Positions 23,378 through 34,519 of a stretch of DNA of 64,000 nt are shown one piece after another (the first letter of the stretch is position 1; every line of letters starts with the position of its first letter). The stretch covers positions 186,001-250,000 of the forward strand of contig NW_023501082.1 of the NCBI RefSeq assembly GCF_014066305.1, in the 5' to 3' direction. The notes under the pieces were generated by a model. That model saw only the letters and a list, made by a program, of their open reading frames with translations. It ran no database searches and had not been told where the DNA came from. This DNA comes from Letharia columbiana. Taxonomy: Eukaryota > Ascomycota > Lecanoromycetes > Lecanorales > Parmeliaceae. The translations under genes were made by a program, and so were the position numbers.

Positions 23378-24107
23378 TTGCCTACAGCCTCAATCACCGA
23401 CCTGCCCCCCGAGCTCATCAGCCAGGTCTTTCGTTCTATCGAAGACTTTGCCTCCGCGAAAAACCTCAGCAAAACATCTCACAAGTTCCAACTTCCAAGC
23501 GGTCAGGGAACAAGACATAGACCAGATTTCCTACGCCATCCTTCAACAAAGCATCGAATGTACCCATCAAGTCTACAAATATCTCTCCGCCTCCATCGAA
23601 GTCAGAGAGACCATTCTTCGCGGCGACAAGCGCGACATTGCCATTGCGAAAACCCGGGTCATCATAAACAGGGGAAGCAACGCGGACAAAGCCCTGTCAA
23701 TTTTCGTGAAATTTGTCTCCGGCCAATCCTCAGCAGAGGCCGCCATCACCCCCACTACACGACGCGACTTCATCAAGGCATACCACCGGGGCTGGACATT
23801 GGCTACGCTAGTACCTCGATCACCGCCCTACAAGATGATCATGTCAATGGACGTGCTCGAGCTAGTGCAGTTGGAGGGAGTGCTCAATTGGATGATGATG
23901 AGCACCAACGACTTCGATAGAGCCGAGCTAGGCTACAGCTACCATTTTCGAGACTTCTTCACCCCAGCAGACTACTCGGAGGCCGCCTTCTATACGTCGG
24001 AACCATGTCCATGCGAGAGTCTTAAACGTCATAGGCAAATTTACGCTTTTGATAGACGGTGCGATCTTTCAGGCGCTTTCGGGAGAGAAGGGCCCGGAGT
24101 CCTGTAA
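23378..24107 (+). pseudogene. Frameshifted F-box-like gene
   Basis: Two overlapping frames form one F-box-like protein. The first (23378-23500) reads SITDLPPELISQVFRSIEDF and AKNLSKTSHKFQ, a good F-box start. The second continues QAVREQDIDQISYAILQQ to a stop at 24105-24107. They meet at an imperfect 7-bp tandem duplication (ttccaac ttccaag, about 23485-23498). Dropping one unit would make a single frame, so a duplication-type indel likely broke the gene. There is also no ATG at the expected position: the bases read ATTG, as if the start codon gained a T. It could still be expressed from another start. About 220-240 residues remain; no C-terminal domain is recognised. Confidence 0.55.
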
Positions 24108-25653
24108 CGCCCTGATGTATGATACCTGGCAATCGGGAGGTTCGTGGTACCCAAAGGGCCAACGCTTTTGTAATGCTGGCTGAGTTCGTAACTCTGCTTC
24201 CTGAACCATCTGACTCGGAGGACCGACCCGCGATCCTATCGAAGTCTCCGATTATGCCCAAGCGCGACCGGAGTTGCTTTGATATTGAGGGCGGTTCATA
24301 GAGGAACACAGGGCAGGAGGGATTGAAGGGTCTAGAATTGAGGTGTGGGCAAGTGTATATGAGGATATATAGCCAGCATAGACAAATGGATCATTTTTGG
24401 AGGTCGACTCTGGAGTCGAGATAATCGTCCGCTGGAAGAGAACCCTGGTACAGGTATGGGATCTGGCGTTCGCGTGTTTAGCTGTGGTAAAGATACCCCA
24501 TCTGAGGATCGAAACTGGCGTTCGAGGGTTAAGCCGGGGCAGAGAGAACCTCCTGATCTGGGGGATCGAATCAGGACTTTGAGTGTTCAGTAGGTGGAAA
24601 GAAATTGCTGATCCCTTGCGACCGCGCTGGAAGAAATCAGGCTCCCAATTGGGGACTGATGAAGCCTAACCTACTCTTAGACCATCCCTGTGGGCTGACG
24701 CTTTGTATTGTCATCCTCGACGATCCGGCATCCAAGAGAGCCTCGGCGCTCCTGCGGCTCTGGCTTGAGAGCTTCTGGCGTATAAGCCTCAATCCACGAG
24801 TCCGGAAACCGTTCCCGAAAGTCCCAGACCCTTCGAGCATTTCCGAAGAAGAACGATCTAAGCAGTCATTCGAGACTCCTATAATAACAGCAACCTTGAT
24901 CTGCCGCGTGGTGCCGCAACACATCGTCGACAATTGCCGATCCCAATGTCGGAAAGGCGATCAGAAGAGATATTGCCTGTTGAAGCCATGGCCGTCGCCT
25001 GACGATGACATGACGCAACGGGCTTTCCGTTGAAACACGTGAGGGAACTTTTCGCCTCACTCGCGGAGGGTTGGTGTCTTGTGACCGGAAGAGAAGTATA
25101 GCGGCCGTGACCTGATTGGCAGACTCCGGGACTAGGCATCAAGAATATTGCGGCCGAAGCGTCTACCCCAGATCTCCGGGAACTCCCCGCAGCGGTGGTC
25201 TACACGGCAGCCGAATACCCCATCGCTAATGCGTGCCTTCTGTACTAATTGGGCGTTTCTGCTATCTGATCGAACCTAGCCCGCTGATATGCAATACGGT
25301 GACGGGTGGGGATTGGACTATGACGCTGTGTGCTACCACTGACATCTGTTCCACGATGGGGCCAAAAGCATACATCTTCTCCCCCCCCTCCATAGCCCAT
25401 CAGCGATCAACAATTATAGGAACTGATAACACTGTTGGGACTAGCCTAAACACGTCCGGCATCCATACTTCTCCGCCACGCCGATCTCGAGCTTTGACCT
25501 ACTGACACGCCCACTGACCTCCCCCGCAACTTGCCCCAAAGAGAAAGCATTGCACGTGCAAGCTTGGACAGAGCACAGGCCTTCCTTGTAGGGCTGGCGG
25601 CTAGTATTTTACATACCTTACTTGAGTAGACTTCACAGCCGTTCTTCTTCTCA
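24108..25653. other. Gene-poor stretch and transporter promoter
   Basis: About 1.5 kb without a supported gene. Open fragments at 24605-25033 (plus) and 24637-25142 (minus) oppose each other and show no family match. The last few hundred bases are presumably the promoter of the transporter at 25654. Confidence 0.45.
25551..25560. promoter_or_regulatory. TGCACGTGCA palindrome upstream of the transporter
   Basis: A ten-base perfect palindrome with a CACGTG E-box core lies about 95-140 bp upstream of the two candidate transporter starts. A bHLH factor is plausible; inositol-transporter promoters in yeast are controlled by such factors, but the core there is CATGTG. The assignment is inference. 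Confidence 0.35.
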
Positions 25654-27405
25654 ATGATCCAACAACCTTCCACCCAACATCACAACACCTTCACCATGGC
25701 CAGCTGTGACAAAGTTGACAATATCATGGTCTTTCCCGATACTGCGCACGTCGAGGTGTCTGATCAAGATGGAAATGACTCAATCGAGAATGTAAACACT
25801 GGTCCATTCGTCTGGCTTGTCGCAGGTGCGGCGTCCATTGCTGGCTCCCTATTCGGGTACGACACCGGTATCATTTCGGCAGTCCTTGTCTATCTCGGTA
25901 CAGACCTCAATCACCACACAGCTTCTGCGAACGAAAAGGAACTGATCACTTCGCTTTGCTCGGGTGGTGCTTTCATTGGAGCCATCATTGCTGGCTTGAC
26001 TGCAGACAAATACGGTAGAAAGGTCGCGATCTATGCTGGGTAAGCGTGAACCTGTGCAGCGATTAGGTTCGTTTTGGTACTGATCTATTCAGGTGCTGTC
26101 TCTTCACCATCGGTGCTATCCTCCAAGCCGCTTCCTACACCATTGCTCAAATGGCCGTTGGACGTCTCATTGTGGGTTTTGGCGTGGGATCTGCCGCCAT
26201 GGTGGTTCCCTTGTACATTGCCGAAATTGCTCCAACGAAAGTACGCGGCCGCATGATCGGGCTAAACAATATGAGCATTACTGGTGGCCAAGTTGTTTCG
26301 TACGGGATTGGCGCGGCCTTTGCTCATGTCACCCACGGCTGGCGATATATGGTCGGTCTTGGTGCAGTCCCTGCCATCATCCTCGCTTGTATCTTGCCCT
26401 TTTGCCCAGAGTCCCCACGGCAATTGATCTACCACGGAAACATCGAGGAGGCAACCAGGGTCATCCAACGGATCTACAAGCAAGCTTCGCCTGAACAAGT
26501 CCACGCCAAGGTTGCTCTCATCGCTGCGGCCACTGAGGAGTCCAAGGCACTCAACGAGAACGAGACTCGGTGGTCCAAGGTCAAGAAACTTCATACCAAT
26601 CCAGCGAATTTCCGTGCTCTCGTCTGCGCTTGTGGCCTGATGGTGATTTCCCAGATGTCCGGTTTCAATACGCTCATGTACTACTCTTCAACCCTATTTG
26701 CCTTGGTCGGTTTCTCCAACCCTGTGGCTGTCGGCTTGGTCGTTGCTGGTGTCAACTTTATCATGACTTGGGTCAACATGATGACTGTGGACCCTGTTGG
26801 TCGTCGTCGGGTTCTGATCTGCACTGTTTGGGGAATGTCTGCTGGGCTGCTCGCTGTCGCCGTAGCCTTCCACTTCATTCCGGTTAACACTCACACTCTC
26901 GTTCTCGAAGCGACTACTGTCTCGGCGCCAGCAATCGTCGTGCTCATCTTCATTATTTGGTTCGTCTTCTTCTATGGGGTCTCAGTAGGTAACACAGCGT
27001 GGATGTCGACCGATTTCTTTCCCATGGAAGTGCGTGCGATGGGCACAATGTTCCTGACTTGGTTAGTTACTTCAGCCTCGCCGACTTCTCGAGACACTCG
27101 CAGCTAATACGCATGGCAGTTCCTGCTGGGGTTCCAACATCATCGTCTCGTCGACCTTCCTCACCATGATGAAGAGCATGACCCCATCCGGCGCGTTTGG
27201 CTTCTACGCCGCCATCTGTGGCATCGGCTGGGTTTTGATCTACTTCTTCTACCCTGAAGTATCAGGCTTGACGCTTGAGGAAATAGGAGAGGTCTTCCAG
27301 CATGGTTTCGGTGTCAGCTACGCCCGACAGTTGAGGAAGGATCGCAAGGACATCATCGCGGAAAGGTCGAAGAGCAGCGAGATGTCTGTCCCCATGGGCC
27401 ATTGA
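25654..27405 (+). CDS. MFS sugar transporter, myo-inositol transporter-like
   Basis: Twelve-helix plasma-membrane sugar/proton symporter of the major facilitator superfamily. Exons 25654-26039, 26093-27061 and 27120-27405 give 546 aa; starting at the second ATG (25696) gives 532. Signature motifs include SLFGYDTGIISAVLVYLG in helix 1 and its loop, ADKYGRK between helices 2 and 3, VGRLIVGFGVGSAAMVVPLYIAEIAPTKVRG (helices 4-5), PESPRQLIYHG at the central loop, VDPVGRRRV after helix 8 and PEVSGLTLEEI at the end of helix 12. The EKELITSLCSGGAFIGAIIAG stretch resembles Itr-type myo-inositol transporters more than hexose transporters. Substrate assignment is therefore by resemblance only. Intron 26040-26092 splits the codon after YAG, and intron 27062-27119 lies after TMFLT. 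Promoter features are described separately. Confidence 0.9.
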
Positions 27406-29283
27406 AATCGAGAGTGAGATGTTGAGGTCGTGGAGCTTTAGAGCATGATTAACGAGTTATGGGACTTATGATAGGAGACATTAGTTATGCAGATGTACCT
27501 CAGTTGGAAATCCAGACTAGGCATTTGGATGCAACAAACCTTCCCATCCCGAACCCAATAATTCTCACATAACTTCCCAATTCCCCGCAGACCTGCTCAA
27601 AACAATGTAGAGTCCGGACGTACCGTTGTAAACCTGTCCAATTCCCCCTGCTCGATAACAACCGCAAAAACGTCAAGCCTCCGTACCATCTCCACAGCTG
27701 GAACAGAAAACTCCAAGCACCAATACCCTCTGTCGCCACGCTGACCCTGAACCCGCAGCCCCGAAAGGACGCCGCATCCGTATTCTACGGCAATCCCATC
27801 GTCGCACTCCTAAAGGACCGCCGTGACAGCTCGCTCAAGGCTATGCGCAACTTGGGGCTTGTGTGTCGGAGTTGAGACACTCGAGGGCGTAACTGGTGCG
27901 CGACGAGGCGGGAAAGAAGGGTTGTCTGCTGGAAGGACATGTTTGTGTAACTTCGCGTCGGCGGACTTTTGCTGTCTTCACGAGCTTGGTTCCGATCACG
28001 GGATTCTCTGGTGGGTGGACGGGAGATGTGGACCGGGGATGTGGATCGTGATGTCGACTGGTATCCGCTCGAGGATGGAGTTGTATGATGTTGAAGGGGA
28101 GGGGAGAGGTTCGGGAGGGCAAATTTGTGACTAGGATCTATGAGTCTCCTTTGATTGAAGATTGGTGGGGAGAAGATTGTTTAGTTGGATGGTGGGTGTG
28201 CGATCTTTGACCACGTACTAGTACCAGAGGCAGCGTGTCTCTTTCGGAGATTGGCTTGAATGGGCCGTTTGCAGATGCTGTCAAGTGTTCACGGTAGACC
28301 TCGTTCCCGCTATTGGTTTGAAGTTCCCCAACGATCTCTTTTGTGGCACAGCGTCAGGCTCAGGGCCGGTGATCAAAGGACTTGGCGGAGTTGATGAGTA
28401 CTCAAGATGGCTTGAAGAGTAAAACCACGAAAACTGATTAACGGACCTTTTGTAGGAGTTCTTCGAATGCCAAAGTACTAAAGTTGTTCCCTGGTCTACG
28501 AGATGCAAGCTGTCCCCAACCAACACCTGTGCACGTTTTGCGCAAGCACTTGCCGGCCGATTGGCCTTCCATTTTTTGACAATGAGAATATCGAAGGTGG
28601 AAGAAAGTACTGTGTCGACTTAGTGCTGGGCAGAGCTTTGGACGATGCTGCTCACCTCGCCGCCGCCGAGTTATAATCCCTCGTTGTTCTCAAACGCTTT
28701 TGGACGCCTAGAATTCCCTTGATCTTGTCGAGATTGACCCACAACCGGCAATTTTTTTGTGGCCAACTGCTTCTTCAATGTCAACTTACCTCTGCCTGGT
28801 GAAGATAAAGATATGGTTGTCGGATAATCAAGACGAATATTGTGAAAGGACTGTTCCTTCTCCCCCCTCTGGATTCCACCAGATTGATTTTGACAAGTGC
28901 AATCTAATGTGGCAGCCGAGTCTCTGTCCAAAGGAGCACAAGCTATTGGGAGCAAACTCCAAACTCCATGTGGTTCTTGGGTAATGAGACGTATGAACAG
29001 ACTACCGCCTGTGACTGAATCCTGCACTCAGTCAGACAAATGCATGTGTGCTTGCAGAGCCGATCACACCTAATACCTACAGTCTCCTGTCGCTTAGATC
29101 GCGCTGTCGCTATGCCTTGTGAGCAATTACTCATCGATCGGGTGTAAGGTCTGCTGCTGCTTCTTTTGTCGGCTTCTAACCCAACAACACTAACGTTAGA
29201 CTGATCAAGAACGTGCCCCTGTGTAGCTACGGTGAGGATAGAATTCTTCCCTAAAATTCGTCTGTCAATACCTATGTAGTAAG
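27406..29283. other. Intergenic with a possible 2EXR relic
   Basis: No intact gene. At about 27600-27875 (plus) a start-less open frame reads NRKLQAPIPSVATLTLNP followed by AASVFYGNPIVALLKDRRD and SSLKAMRNLGLV, with the VFYG...DR...SL..M spacing of the two 2EXR-type proteins in this window. It is probably a decayed fragment. The rest, including open frames at 27823-28134 and 28671-29027, is unassigned. Confidence 0.35.
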
Positions 29284-29547
29284 ATGTCGTCCCCGTCAAA
29301 TAGAAAAGCTTCGAACCCTCTGGGCCCAGCGGCAGAGTACTTCCCCTTCTTTTGCATTTTACCATACCGCTGTTGTAACACCGAGAGAGCACCGTCCTCC
29401 TCATCCCCCTCGCTCTCTTCCCCGCCGCCGTCGACACCCTCTTCTCCATCGACCTCCTTGCTGGCCTCCTCTCCCGAATCCCCATACGAAACACTCGACA
29501 CCATAACCACCCTCAGCGCCCAAATCCGCTCGCACTTCCGAGCGTGA
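29284..29547 (+). CDS. Possible small Ser/Pro-rich protein
   Basis: 87-aa frame, not recognised. The N-terminal third has Cys residues in FFCILPYRCCNTE. The middle is a Ser/Pro-rich low-complexity run, and the end (ESPYETLDTITTLSAQIRS) looks helical. Third positions are strongly C-rich in the second half, like the genuine genes here, which argues for coding. An opposing minus-strand frame (29265-29711) covers the same bases, and one of the two must be a shadow. I prefer the plus frame because of codon bias and length-appropriate ATG. Function unknown. Confidence 0.35.
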   Translation: MSSPSNRKASNPLGPAAEYFPFFCILPYRCCNTERAPSSSSPSLSSPPPSTPSSPSTSLLASSPESPYETLDTITTLSAQIRSHFRA

Positions 29548-30153
29548 GGAGCAATTGGAGATTGACAAGGGTGATGCTTCGGCTGTTGACGCGTAGTGTG
29601 TGATGGGACTCCTGGTGGTAGTTGGCATTGCGTATTAGGACTGCTTTGAATAGGAGTAGGAGGACTAGCCATAGGTAAGTAAAGCTCATCGAAAAGTAGA
29701 CTTCCATTCAAAACGTCCTCTTCAGAATGTAAAGACTTCGCTCCTATAAGAAGTAGCGGTGGTGGAACAAAGTCTTTGGCCGATCATGTGTGACGGGCCA
29801 AGCGTTGCTCCTTACCAATTCTTGACGCCTTGTAGATAGATACCTTTGCGCCCCCTCGACAATCATCATACATTAGCTTATGCAATCGTGCAACCAGTGT
29901 GTCACCAAAGGTCAGACCTTCCGGGTGATTCAGATGAGCATGGAGGAAGGCGCTTCTATGGATGACTAGGTACGACTGGATCCGAGAAAGACTTCACTCA
30001 CAGGAATCACCGGCACTTTCCACTCTCGGCATGTTGAAAGGCAACTTAGCATTTTACTCATGAAAAGCACACGTCTCATCCTGATGGATCTTGACTTTTC
30101 ATACCTGCATGCAGGCCCACCTCAACACCACCACCCCCATAGCCATGGTTTCA
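29548..30153. other. Intergenic, convergent ends
   Basis: About 600 bp downstream of the eIF2-alpha stop. No gene is supported; it probably includes the eIF2-alpha 3' untranslated region. Confidence 0.45.
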
Positions 30154-31349
30154 TCAAATCGTCTCAGCAACAACCCCCTCGTCGCTTTCGCTAATACTCT
30201 CATCTCCACTGACCTCCGCGTTCTCCCTCTCCCTCTTCTCCATCAGCGCTTGCAACTCCGCATCATCGTTCTCCGTCACCGCCTTTGGCGCCATCCTCGT
30301 AACACATCCACCTCCATTCGCCCTGATATTCCCTTCAATCTCTTTAATCGCCCTCTCCAGACAAGCGATCCCCGTGCTCTTCTCGAGACACTGACTCGTG
30401 AGCACATACAACGGCGGGCTCACCAACTTCACCTTGACAGTAGCTTCGTTGGGGCGGGGTATGTCGAGGCCGTCAGCTGTTTTCAAGGGTGTATGAGTGG
30501 CGGTATTTTGGGCTTCGGCGGCCCGCAGCGCGTTCTTCACTGCGTCGATGCCTTCGTAGCCGAAACAGGTCACTTCGACGTCGGCGCGGACTTTTGTGGG
30601 TTGAGGTGTTAGGCGCTTGGATATGTAGGATTGAAGTTCAGTTTTTACCACGTCTGAGGGGAAGGTTACTTCGGCCCAGACGTCTGGGTTGCTAAAGTAA
30701 AATAACTTAGCATATCTCAAAAGTGCAAAGGAGCAGACGGGAATAGATAGAAAGTACGGTTTAGAAATAGGGCAATATTGGCTCACGTTATCGAAAGCTT
30801 GAACGCATCAACCGCATGTCCATATTTCTTATTCAACGGCCATCCAATATCCTGATACAGCGTCTCCATCGGCGTCTTGGTCTTCTCAGCTACATGGCGC
30901 ATGATACTTGCGACCATTTTTCCCTTGTTGAACCTCTCCTCGCACTTGACAATATCTTCCGGTGACACTCTTCGCTTGGACAGATCGATGTAGCCCTTCT
31001 CTTTGTCCACTCGTAGTACGACGACTACCTCGTTTCGCCCCACCCGGATCAGCTTTTGTATACTCCTGATACGCCGTCGGGAGAGCTCGGAGAGCAGGAT
31101 CATGCCGTCGATGTTGTCGTATTCGAGGAGTTTGACGTAGGCACCCATTTCTGCGATCTATGGACTTGTGAGTCATGGTTTGGTGTTTTAGAACGAAGGG
31201 AGGGCTTACTTGTTTAACCTGTGCGCGAAGTCAGCAGGGCTCTGGGTAGGGTGCGGGGGAAGAAGAAAAAGCTAACATACATTGACCATAACGAATTCAT
31301 CGATGTCGGGGTATCGGTTCTCGTAGAACCGGCAGTTGGTGAGAGACAT
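30154..31349 (-). CDS. SUI2: Translation initiation factor eIF2 alpha subunit
   Basis: Alpha subunit of eIF2, which brings initiator tRNA to the 40S ribosome; phosphorylation of its conserved serine by Gcn2-type kinases slows initiation. Exons: 31349-31281, a 9-nt microexon 31218-31210, 31157-30787 and 30691-30154 (328 aa; family about 300-315). The N-terminal S1 domain starts with [20 protein letters not shown]. The microexon encodes only VKQ and joins MVN to IAEMGAY, exactly restoring the family sequence. The regulatory site [15 protein letters not shown] is intact (Ser52 counting Met, Ser51 in the usual numbering). The helical and C-terminal alpha/beta domains follow ([44 protein letters not shown]). 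It ends in an acidic tail ([12 protein letters not shown]). It shares a 450-bp divergent promoter with the TRP channel gene. Confidence 0.97.
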
Positions 31350-31799
31350 CTTCTCTGTTCTACTGTGGAGCTTGCGTTTTTGATTTGCGGTTTCAAGATT
31401 GTTCGGGCTGGAAAATGCTGGCTTGGCTACGCTGTATCATCTGTCGCCAGTATTTTCTGGGTCGCGTAAAATGGTTCTTCAAGCTGTTGAGGTGCTGCGC
31501 ATCAAGGTTAAAGAATTTGGGAAGTGGTATGACTGTTTGCACAACTTTGGGCATGTCAAATTTGATTAGGGCTGCAGTCAAGTTTTCACTCTGGCTATCC
31601 GGCGATCGCAAGCCAAGACCGAGCCAAGGCGACGGACGCAACTCCAGATGAAGAGGCTTTCAGTAGGTAGAGCACCTCTGTTCGAGGCCTCATCTGTTGT
31701 CACATAGCTCTTTTCGTTCCTCCAGAGAGGCTGGTCATCTCCATATCTCTGCTGATACCTGCTGACCTGCTCAATTGACTCTCCAGCCAAACAGGCGAG
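31350..31799. promoter_or_regulatory. Divergent promoter, eIF2-alpha / TRP channel
   Basis: 450 bp between two divergently transcribed starts (31349 minus, 31800 plus). I saw no strong palindromic motif or clear TATA box. It presumably contains both promoters and 5' leaders. Confidence 0.5.
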
Positions 31800-33797
31800 A
31801 TGGTGCAGTGGAAGAAGCTCTTTGGTTTGAACAGCCAAGACCGCCGCGGTCTACGAGAGGAGATGCGCCGCCGTAAGTATATGCCTCTTTTCCAAGGAAT
31901 GTCGGTGCTCAATGGCTAATGGTCTATGCAGTCCTCCCCACCAATCGAAACGAAGTCATCCCCTCCGCCATGCCCCCAGAAGCCGTCACGAAAGTCGCGC
32001 TCCGTCTGAAGTACCAGATCGAGCAAGTTATTCCCTGCGAACTCGAAGAGTTCAAAGTCACAAAGGCCAATTCCCCAGTCATTACGCGGAAGGTGATCGC
32101 AACAGCCAAGTCAGCAGGCGGGAAAGAGCACGAAGCATGCGTGGTATACTGTCTACTAGTCTGCTATCGCTGGTTCAGACGGCAGGCAATACTGGAATTA
32201 TGGGATGCAGACCTCCACAATGTGCGCGCCACGGCCTGCGAAATGCTAGCGAAACAGCTCATTGAGCTGGAAGAGGATCAGGATTATCTACTGCAAGACC
32301 TGTTGCTGAAGCGCTACTCGATCCTGATTCGAGGCGAGCCCACAGAGCCCGCCAATGCTGTCGAACGTGCTGTTGACCTGCATGCTCTGCGTGTCATTGG
32401 CAGCTCAGGCTACCAGAAATGCATCACCTACCTCTGGCGCGGCTGGCTCGTTCAAGATGATCAATACCCCTCCAACTTCATTCCCTGGACCCAAAAAGCT
32501 AACACCAAATACTGGGATCACTTCGATCCTGACCGCATGCGCGCTCCGGTATATCAAAACGCCGTGCAAATCTTCTTCTCCCTCTTTTACCTTGCTCTCT
32601 ACACCGCCGCCATCAACACCATAAATAGCACCGGAGATCTAGATGTTGTGGAAGGAGTACTCTATATCATGACGGCAGGATTCATGTTCGATGAAATAGC
32701 TAAGTTTTGGAAAGTAGGCCGCTACTACATCGGGTTTTGGAACGTGTTCAACAGCACACTTTATGCCCTTCTTTGCGTCTCCTTTGTGACCCGTGTCATC
32801 GCTCTAGGCCATCCTGTCAACGACGATGCGGGCCAACGGCACAAGTTCAACGAGCTCAGCTATAATTTCCTCGCTTTCTCCGCGCCTATGTTTTGGATGC
32901 GTCTGCTTCTTTACTTAGATACATTCCGGTTCTTTGGCGCTATGCTAGTCGTGCTGAAAATGATGATGAAGGAATCGCTCATTTTCTTTGCGCTGCTTAT
33001 CATTGTCATGGTCGGATTTCTTCAAGCATTCATTGGTCTGGATCAGGTGGACGACAATTCGTATGTGACGGGCTTCATCTTCAAAGCAATGTTGAACAGC
33101 GTGATGCAGAGTCCCGACTTTGAGGGGTTCGACAAGTTCGCGCCACCCTTTGGGTTGATACTCTACTACATCTTCACATTCGTGGTGATGGTTGGTGAGT
33201 GCCGTACCCTTACCGACTAGCATGCTCCGCTAAGATCCGCCTTCCCCGTGCTAACACACGCCAGTGCTCCTCAACATCCTCATCGCTCTGTACAACTCCG
33301 CCTACGCCGACATAACCGACAACGCCGTCGACGAATACATGGCCCTCTTTTCACAGAAAACTATGCAATTCGTCCGTGCTCCCGACGAAAACGTCTTCAT
33401 CGCCCCCTTCAACCTCATAGAAGTCTTCCTCCTAATCATTCCCTTCGAATGGTGGATGTCCTCTCCTCGCTACGAGCGCCTCAACAATTACGTAATGGGT
33501 GTCGTGTATTCACCGCTGCTCTTGATAACAGCGTGGTTGGAGACAAAGCAGGCGTATAAGGTTAAAAGGAATCGAAGGAATGGGGAGAGCGATGAGGACG
33601 AGGTGCAGGAGTGGGAGCAGATGAGTGGGGAGTTGGATCTTGAGGCCGAGGGGTGGACGAAGAGGGTGGAGAGTACGAGGCCGAACGTCGAGACCGATGT
33701 TGCGGTGTTGGAGGTCAGGGCGCTGAGGGAGCAGGTGGAGGAATTGAAGAAGGTTGTGGAGGGAAAGGACGTGGGTGGGGCCAATGGGGGTGCTTGA
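31800..33797 (+). CDS. YVC1: Vacuolar TRP-family cation channel (Yvc1-like)
   Basis: Fungal TRP channel of the vacuolar membrane; yeast Yvc1 releases vacuolar calcium on osmotic shock. Exons 31800-31872, 31932-33194 and 33265-33797 give 622 aa (yeast Yvc1 is 675). The first exon is MVQWKKLFGLNSQDRRG, spliced in frame to RRLLPTNRNEV. The cytosolic N-terminal domain covers about residues 1-250. Hydrophobic segments begin with FFSLFYLALYTAAIN and continue through YIMTAGFMFDEIAKFW, VFNSTLYALLCVSFVTRVI and SLIFFALLIIVMVGFLQAF. The pore region contains LNSVMQSPDFEGFDKFAPPFG before the last segment GLILYYIFTFVVMVGVLLNILIALYN, spliced across intron 33195-33264. The cytosolic tail is acidic (GESDEDEVQEWEQM) and ends in a predicted coiled coil (VLEVRALREQVEELKKVVEG). 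No voltage-sensor arginine ladder is apparent. Confidence 0.94.
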
Positions 33798-34519
33798 GCG
33801 GACGGAAAGTTTCACAATATAATATGGTCATGAAAGTTTGACCAACGTGACCACCAGTCAGTCTCACGGAATCTTTTCACGGGTCGCATTGCTTGTTGTG
33901 CTCGCGCTTGCAAACTTCGGGCTTTCCTACTTGGGCAAAAGCCGGCGAGGATTTCTCCTCAGCGACGTCAGGATTATTGGAGAATCTTGGAAATTGAAGT
34001 GCCCCGCTGCGACTGACAAAGTCGCGGAAGCGAAATGGACAGCTTCAGGATGCAGGAAATGGGTGGGCAATTTCTTTTGGTTGGTATGTGGGTGGGAGCA
34101 AGATACCGAATATGCGGCATTGGCCTCGGTTGAACAACGAAGAGAAGTGAAGAGAAGAGAGTGCAAGATTTTGAGATATTGGGTTCTTGCTGAGTGATGA
34201 AATGTTTCATGCCCCTTGAAAATCCTCACATCCGTAAGTAAGAGTCACTCAGACACCCTCCCTAGATCTTTGTGCTACAGCTACTACCCCTTGAGAGATC
34301 ACCGTCTTCACCTGGCCCTGGAAAAGACTCTGTCTGGTGTGTAACTAATTGTGCTAGCACATACGGCCGAAATGTGCAAACCCTTCCTGACTGGGAATTG
34401 AAAGTCCGATATCTGTTTCTGTTTCTGTTTCGCCAACCACTTTCCCCTAGAAGTGCGAAACTCGTGGCGGCTTTGCATGCCGTCTAGCTGGCAAATCTGA
34501 GCCCACCTCCACGCAGCTA
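33798..34519. other. Convergent intergenic region
   Basis: About 720 bp between the channel stop and the stop of the second 2EXR-type gene. No supported gene; opposing open frames near 33838-34229 lack family resemblance. Confidence 0.5.

Noticed and set aside
24390..24600. Region with gatcgaa[at]c-like motifs resembling a tRNA T-arm
   Set aside because: No acceptor stem or anticodon arm could be folded around it. The similar ggttcgatcc near 46605 also lacks a matching A-box half.
29265..29711. 148-residue minus-strand open frame with an acidic run
   Set aside because: It is largely the complement of a C-biased plus frame (29284-29547). Its acidic run mirrors the Ser/Pro codons, so it is probably a shadow.
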